From NCBI RefSeq assembly GCF_030817475.1, contig NZ_JAUSZJ010000002.1, forward strand, positions 5,098,626 to 5,162,625: 64,000 bases of DNA, given 5' to 3'. A program made the position numbers and the translations under genes. Of the stretch, positions 60,513-64,000 are shown one piece after another. Under the pieces are notes generated by a model. That model had not been told where the DNA came from. It ran no database searches and saw nothing but the letters and a program-made list of their open reading frames with translations. Numbering within the stretch: position 1 is the first letter of the stretch; each line of letters begins with the position of its first letter. This DNA comes from Streptomyces sp. V2I9 (GTDB lineage Bacteria; Actinomycetota; Actinomycetes; Streptomycetales; Streptomycetaceae).

Positions 60513-60595
60513 TCGCATGGCGAGACCCGACAACGCACACGACGCACCCCGCCGTACGGTGGGACGCAACACCTGCACACCAAGGAGAAGACCCA

Positions 60596-61594
60596 GTGGC
60601 CGAGCTGTTCTACGACGACGATGCCGACCTGTCCATCATCCAGGGCCGCAAGGTCGCGGTTCTCGGGTACGGCAGTCAGGGCCACGCCCACGCGCTGTCG
60701 CTCCGCGACTCCGGCGTCGACGTCCGCGTCGGTCTCCACGAGGGCTCGAAGTCCAAGGCCAAGGCCGAGGAGCAGGGGCTGCGCGTGGTGACCCCCTCCG
60801 AGGCTGCCGCCGAGGCCGACGTCATCATGATCCTCGTCCCGGACCCGATCCAGGCCCGGGTCTACGAGGAGTCCGTCAAGGACAACCTCAAGGACGGCGA
60901 CGCCCTGTTCTTCGGCCACGGACTGAACATCCGCTTCGGCTTCATCGAGCCGCCGGCCGACGTCGACGTCTGCATGGTCGCCCCCAAGGGCCCCGGCCAC
61001 CTGGTCCGCCGCCAGTACGAGGAGGGGCGCGGCGTCCCCTGCATCGTGGCCGTCGAACAGGACGCCTCGGGCAAGGGCCTGGAGCTCGCCCTCTCGTACG
61101 CCAAGGCCATCGGCGGCACCCGCGCCGGCGTCATCAAGACCACCTTCACCGAGGAGACCGAGACCGACCTGTTCGGTGAGCAGGCCGTCCTCTGCGGTGG
61201 CACCGCCGCCCTGGTCAAGGCCGGGTTCGAGACGCTGACCGAGGCCGGCTACCAGCCCGAGATCGCGTACTTCGAGTGCCTGCACGAGCTGAAGCTCATC
61301 GTCGACCTCATGTACGAGGGCGGCCTGGAGAAGATGCGCTGGTCCATCTCCGAGACCGCCGAGTGGGGCGACTACGTCACCGGCCCCCGCATCATCACCG
61401 ACGCCACCAAGGCCGAGATGAAGAAGGTCCTCACCGAGATCCAGGACGGCACCTTCGCCAAGAACTGGATGGCCGAGTACCACAACGGCCTGCCCAAGTA
61501 CAACGAGTACAAGAAGGCCGACAGCGACCACCTGCTGGAGACCACCGGCCGTGAGCTGCGCAAGCTCATGAGCTGGGTGAACGACGAGGCGTAG
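60596..61594 (+). CDS. ilvC: Ketol-acid reductoisomerase, class I
   Basis: A 332-residue NADPH-dependent enzyme catalysing the second step of branched-chain synthesis. Rossmann motif VAVLGYGSQGHAHALSLRDSG, the metal-binding Asp/Glu pattern in GEQAVLCGG and CLHELKLIVDLMYEGG, and the C-terminal knotted domain. GTG at 60596 follows GGAG. It closes the ilv operon. A perfect 18-bp terminator follows immediately. Confidence 0.97.
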   Translation: MAELFYDDDADLSIIQGRKVAVLGYGSQGHAHALSLRDSGVDVRVGLHEGSKSKAKAEEQGLRVVTPSEAAAEADVIMILVPDPIQARVYEESVKDNLKDGDALFFGHGLNIRFGFIEPPADVDVCMVAPKGPGHLVRRQYEEGRGVPCIVAVEQDASGKGLELALSYAKAIGGTRAGVIKTTFTEETETDLFGEQAVLCGGTAALVKAGFETLTEAGYQPEIAYFECLHELKLIVDLMYEGGLEKMRWSISETAEWGDYVTGPRIITDATKAEMKKVLTEIQDGTFAKNWMAEYHNGLPKYNEYKKADSDHLLETTGRELRKLMSWVNDEA

Positions 61595-61602
61595 CCCTCG
61601 GG

Positions 61603-61642
61603 GGAGCGGGGCGGGTCCCGGTCACGGGACCCGCCCCGCTCC
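61603..61642 (+). terminator. ilvC terminator, 18-bp perfect stem
   Basis: GGAGCGGGGCGGGTCCCG (61603-61620) pairs exactly with 61625-61642 around a GTCA loop, nine bases after the ilvC stop. Confidence 0.9.
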
Positions 61643-61745
61643 GTACCACCGGAGGAGTCGCTCCGCACGGGGACGCCGGAGGGGCCGTTCCGTACGGGTG
61701 TGCACGACGCCCACCCTCGTGCGGGTGATCCTTCCACCGGGGCGC

Positions 61746-61773
61746 GTGACCGAGCCCGTCGCGGGACTACACT
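61746..61773 (+). promoter_or_regulatory. serA promoter candidate
   Basis: GTGACC (61746-61751, near TTGACC) and TACACT (61768-61773) with a 16-base spacer. It predicts a leader of about 110 bases before serA. The -10 box and the spacing are the same as those proposed at 11550-11577. Confidence 0.5.
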
Positions 61774-61888
61774 TCGGAACACATCTACGCGTCAGGGCCC
61801 ACAGTGTCGTGCGTCTACCACGCGGCTAGCCCCTCCACCGCCTGCGGCCGTCGGGACGGCCGTCCGCACTGGACTTGTGAGGACTCAC

Positions 61889-63481
61889 GTGAGCTCGAAA
61901 CCTGTCGTACTCATCGCTGAAGAGCTGTCGCCCGCCACCGTCGACGCCCTGGGTCCGGACTTCGAGATCCGGCACTGCAACGGCGCGGACCGCGCCGAAC
62001 TGCTCCCCGCCATCGCCGACGTCGACGCCATCCTGGTGCGTTCCGCCACCAAGGTCGACGCCGAGGCGATCGCCGCCGCCAAGAAGCTCCGGGTCGTGGC
62101 CCGCGCCGGCGTCGGCCTGGACAACGTCGACGTCTCCGCCGCCACCAAGGCCGGCGTGATGGTCGTCAACGCCCCGACCTCCAACATCGTCACCGCGGCC
62201 GAGCTCGCCTGCGGTCTGCTGGTGGCCACCGCGCGCAACATCCCGCAGGCCAACACCGCGCTCAAGAACGGCGAGTGGAAGCGCTCCAAGTACACCGGGG
62301 TCGAGCTCAGCGAGAAGGTCCTCGGCGTCGTCGGCCTCGGTCGCATCGGCGTCCTGGTCGCCCAGCGCATGTCGGCCTTCGGCATGAAGATCGTCGCCTA
62401 CGACCCCTACGTCCAGCCGGCCCGCGCCGCGCAGATGGGCGTCAAGCTCCTCAGCCTGGACGAGCTGCTGGAGGTCGCGGACTTCATCACGGTGCACCTG
62501 CCCAAGACGCCGGAGACCCTCGGTCTCATCGGTGACGAGGCGCTGCACAAGGTCAAGCCCTCGGTGCGCATCGTCAACGCCGCGCGCGGCGGGATCGTCG
62601 ACGAGGAGGCGCTGGCCTCCGCGCTCAAGGAGGGCCGCGTCGCCGGCGCCGGCCTCGACGTGTACGCGAAGGAGCCCTGCACGGACTCCCCGCTGTTCCA
62701 GTTCGACCAGGTCGTCTGCACCCCGCACCTCGGAGCCTCCACCGACGAGGCGCAGGAGAAGGCGGGCATCGCGGTCGCCAAGTCCGTCCGCCTCGCGCTC
62801 GCCGGCGAGCTGGTCCCCGACGCGGTCAACGTCCAGGGCGGCGTCATCGCCGAGGACGTGCGCCCCGGTCTGCCGCTCGCGGAGAAGCTCGGCCGGATCT
62901 TCACCGCGCTCGCGGGCGAGGTCGCCGCCCGGCTCGACGTCGAGGTGTACGGCGAGATCACCCAGCACGACGTCAAGGTGCTGGAGCTGTCCGCGCTCAA
63001 GGGCGTTTTCGAGGACGTCGTCGACGAGACCGTGAGTTACGTCAACGCCCCGCTGTTCGCGCAGGAGCGCGGCGTCGAGGTCCGTCTCACCACCAGCTCC
63101 GAGTCGCCCGACCACCGCAACGTGGTCACCGTGCGCGGCACGCTCTCCGACGGCCAGGAGGTCGCCGTCTCCGGCACGCTGGCGGGCCCGAAGCACCTCC
63201 AGAAGATCGTCGCCATCGGTGAGCACGACGTCGATCTGGCGCTCGCCGACCACATGGTCGTCCTGCGCTACCAGGACCGACCCGGCGTGGTGGGTGCGGT
63301 CGGCAAGATCCTCGGTGAGGCCGGGCTGAACATCGCGGGCATGCAGGTCTCGCGGGCCGCGGAGGGCGGTGAGGCGCTGGTCGTCCTCACCGTCGACGAG
63401 ACGGTCCCGCAGCCGGTGCTGACCGAGATCGCGGACGAGATCGGCGCGTCCTCGGCCCGCTCGGTGGACCTCACCGACTGA
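61889..63481 (+). CDS. serA: D-3-phosphoglycerate dehydrogenase
   Basis: A 530-residue enzyme catalysing the first step of serine synthesis. Nucleotide-binding GVVGLGRIGVLVAQRM, catalytic Arg in VNAARGGIVDEEAL, Glu in LDVYAKEPCTDSPLF and His in CTPHLGASTDEAQ. The long C-terminus holds an allosteric substrate-binding domain and an ACT domain (VVLRYQDRPGVVGAVGKILGEAGLNIAGMQV), as in mycobacterial SerA, so serine feedback is expected. GTG at 61889 follows GAGGA. It lies after ilvBNC but has its own promoter region. Confidence 0.97.
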   Translation: MSSKPVVLIAEELSPATVDALGPDFEIRHCNGADRAELLPAIADVDAILVRSATKVDAEAIAAAKKLRVVARAGVGLDNVDVSAATKAGVMVVNAPTSNIVTAAELACGLLVATARNIPQANTALKNGEWKRSKYTGVELSEKVLGVVGLGRIGVLVAQRMSAFGMKIVAYDPYVQPARAAQMGVKLLSLDELLEVADFITVHLPKTPETLGLIGDEALHKVKPSVRIVNAARGGIVDEEALASALKEGRVAGAGLDVYAKEPCTDSPLFQFDQVVCTPHLGASTDEAQEKAGIAVAKSVRLALAGELVPDAVNVQGGVIAEDVRPGLPLAEKLGRIFTALAGEVAARLDVEVYGEITQHDVKVLELSALKGVFEDVVDETVSYVNAPLFAQERGVEVRLTTSSESPDHRNVVTVRGTLSDGQEVAVSGTLAGPKHLQKIVAIGEHDVDLALADHMVVLRYQDRPGVVGAVGKILGEAGLNIAGMQVSRAAEGGEALVVLTVDETVPQPVLTEIADEIGASSARSVDLTD

Positions 63482-63524
63482 CGCCGCCGGGCCGGCGCGC
63501 ACAGCCGGCCTCAGGACCCCGCCC

Positions 63525-63579
63525 CGTACCCGGTGGCAGGTCCGCTCGTTCCGTACGAGTGGTCCCGCCACCGGGTACG
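63525..63579 (+). terminator. serA terminator
   Basis: CGTACCCGGTGGC (63525-63537) and GCCACCGGGTACG (63567-63579) form a 13-bp stem; inside the loop CTCGT and ACGAG pair again. It begins about 45 bases after serA. Confidence 0.75.
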
Positions 63580-63734
63580 TCGCGTCGGGGGCCGGGACGA
63601 CGGCCGGAGGAGGGTGATCGAACCGCCCGTATGGGCCCGGAGTTGGGTCCGGGGGCCCACGACGTGAGCGGGCCCGCGACCCTAGGGTGACCGGTTGTCA
63701 TGTCACTCATGGGCACTCCGGGGGTCGGTCACGT

Positions 63735-64000
63735 ATGTCTGCTGTCGGTGGCATACCCGTAGCGGGAGGTCCGGCTCCGGCCGCCGCCCCGCGGCGTGAA
63801 CTCCCGGCCCCGCTGGTCCTGGTGCGCGTGCTGCTCCTCGTGCTGTTCGGCGCGACGGTGCTGGGGGCGGTCGGCCTGTCCGGCTCCGCCTTCGCGGCGG
63901 GGGCGATGGGCGCCGAGGTGCTCGGCATCCTGCTGTACGCCTCCGCTCCCGGCGTCCTCGCGGCACTGCTGGCCCGGCATGTGAGGACCGGCGGCCCCGG
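63735..64000 (+). CDS. Membrane protein, cut by right window edge
   Basis: The frame from ATG 63735 (MSAVGGIPVAGGPAPAAAPRR) runs to the end of the window, encoding two hydrophobic segments so far (LVLVRVLLLVLFGATVLGAVG and MGAEVLGILLYASAPGVLAALL). ATGs at 63699 and 63708 are in frame and are alternatives; TAGGGT at 63682-63687 could be a -10 box. The family is not recognisable from this part. Confidence 0.75.
   Translation, partial: MSAVGGIPVAGGPAPAAAPRRELPAPLVLVRVLLLVLFGATVLGAVGLSGSAFAAGAMGAEVLGILLYASAPGVLAALLARHVRTGGP

Overview
The window is Streptomyces-type actinobacterial chromosome. Base composition is very GC-rich with codons ending almost always in G or C, GTG and TTG starts are common, TANNNT -10 boxes recur, and the families are typical of the genus (tandem SseB proteins, Tat amidase, LAL regulator, GGDEF/EAL proteins, ilvBNC-serA block). 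From gcvT rightward the order matches, as I remember it, the S. coelicolor core near SCO5469-SCO5515. The first 6.6 kb (terpene synthase end, katG, cold-shock genes) looks more strain-specific. I see no insertion sequence, phage gene, CRISPR array, tRNA or rRNA.

Layout. 1-3051: start of a terpene synthase at the left edge, then katG with no furA beside it. 4000-6581: a cold-shock protein, a DEAD-box RNA helicase whose ribosome binding site lies in a hairpin, and a small conserved protein. 6741-11450 (minus strand): sdaA, glyA, gcvH and gcvT behind a tandem glycine riboswitch; gcvP is not here. 11620-14135: a P-loop NTPase with a TTA codon and two tandem SseB-like proteins. 14421-20421: a five-gene oligopeptide ABC importer with an 18-bp hairpin between the binding protein and the permeases. 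20451-24555: UPF0126/TRIC protein, thioesterase, WYL regulator and a divergent TetR/small membrane protein pair. 24730-31722: cysteine desulfurase and MnmA (tRNA thiolation), a Tat amidase, several enzymes of unknown substrate and a short MetE-like methyltransferase. 31755-40265: ligA, an RmdB-like c-di-GMP phosphodiesterase with a TTA codon, and gatC-gatA-(small membrane protein)-gatB. gatB carries a one-base frameshift. 40428-50689: ArsB/SLC13 transporter, Tat phospholipase C, MMPL exporter, acetyltransferase, small protein and a large LuxR regulator. 50783-57853: DUF6191-like protein, lipoprotein sugar dehydrogenase, aldo/keto reductase, 2-hydroxyacid dehydrogenase and a PAS-GGDEF protein with a degenerate EAL domain. 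57887-63481: ilvBNC behind a leader-peptide attenuator, then serA. The right edge cuts a membrane protein.

How the genes work together. Two amino-acid blocks flank the window. One is glycine/serine and one-carbon metabolism under glycine riboswitch control. The other is branched-chain synthesis under translational attenuation, with serine synthesis next to it. Between them lie housekeeping functions (LigA, GatCAB, MnmA with its sulfur donor) and two c-di-GMP proteins of apparently opposite activity. At least seven genes have a -10-like box ending exactly six bases before the start codon, which predicts leaderless mRNAs. The strongest items to check are the gatB frameshift, the two TTA codons, the deaD hairpin and the operator before the MMPL exporter.
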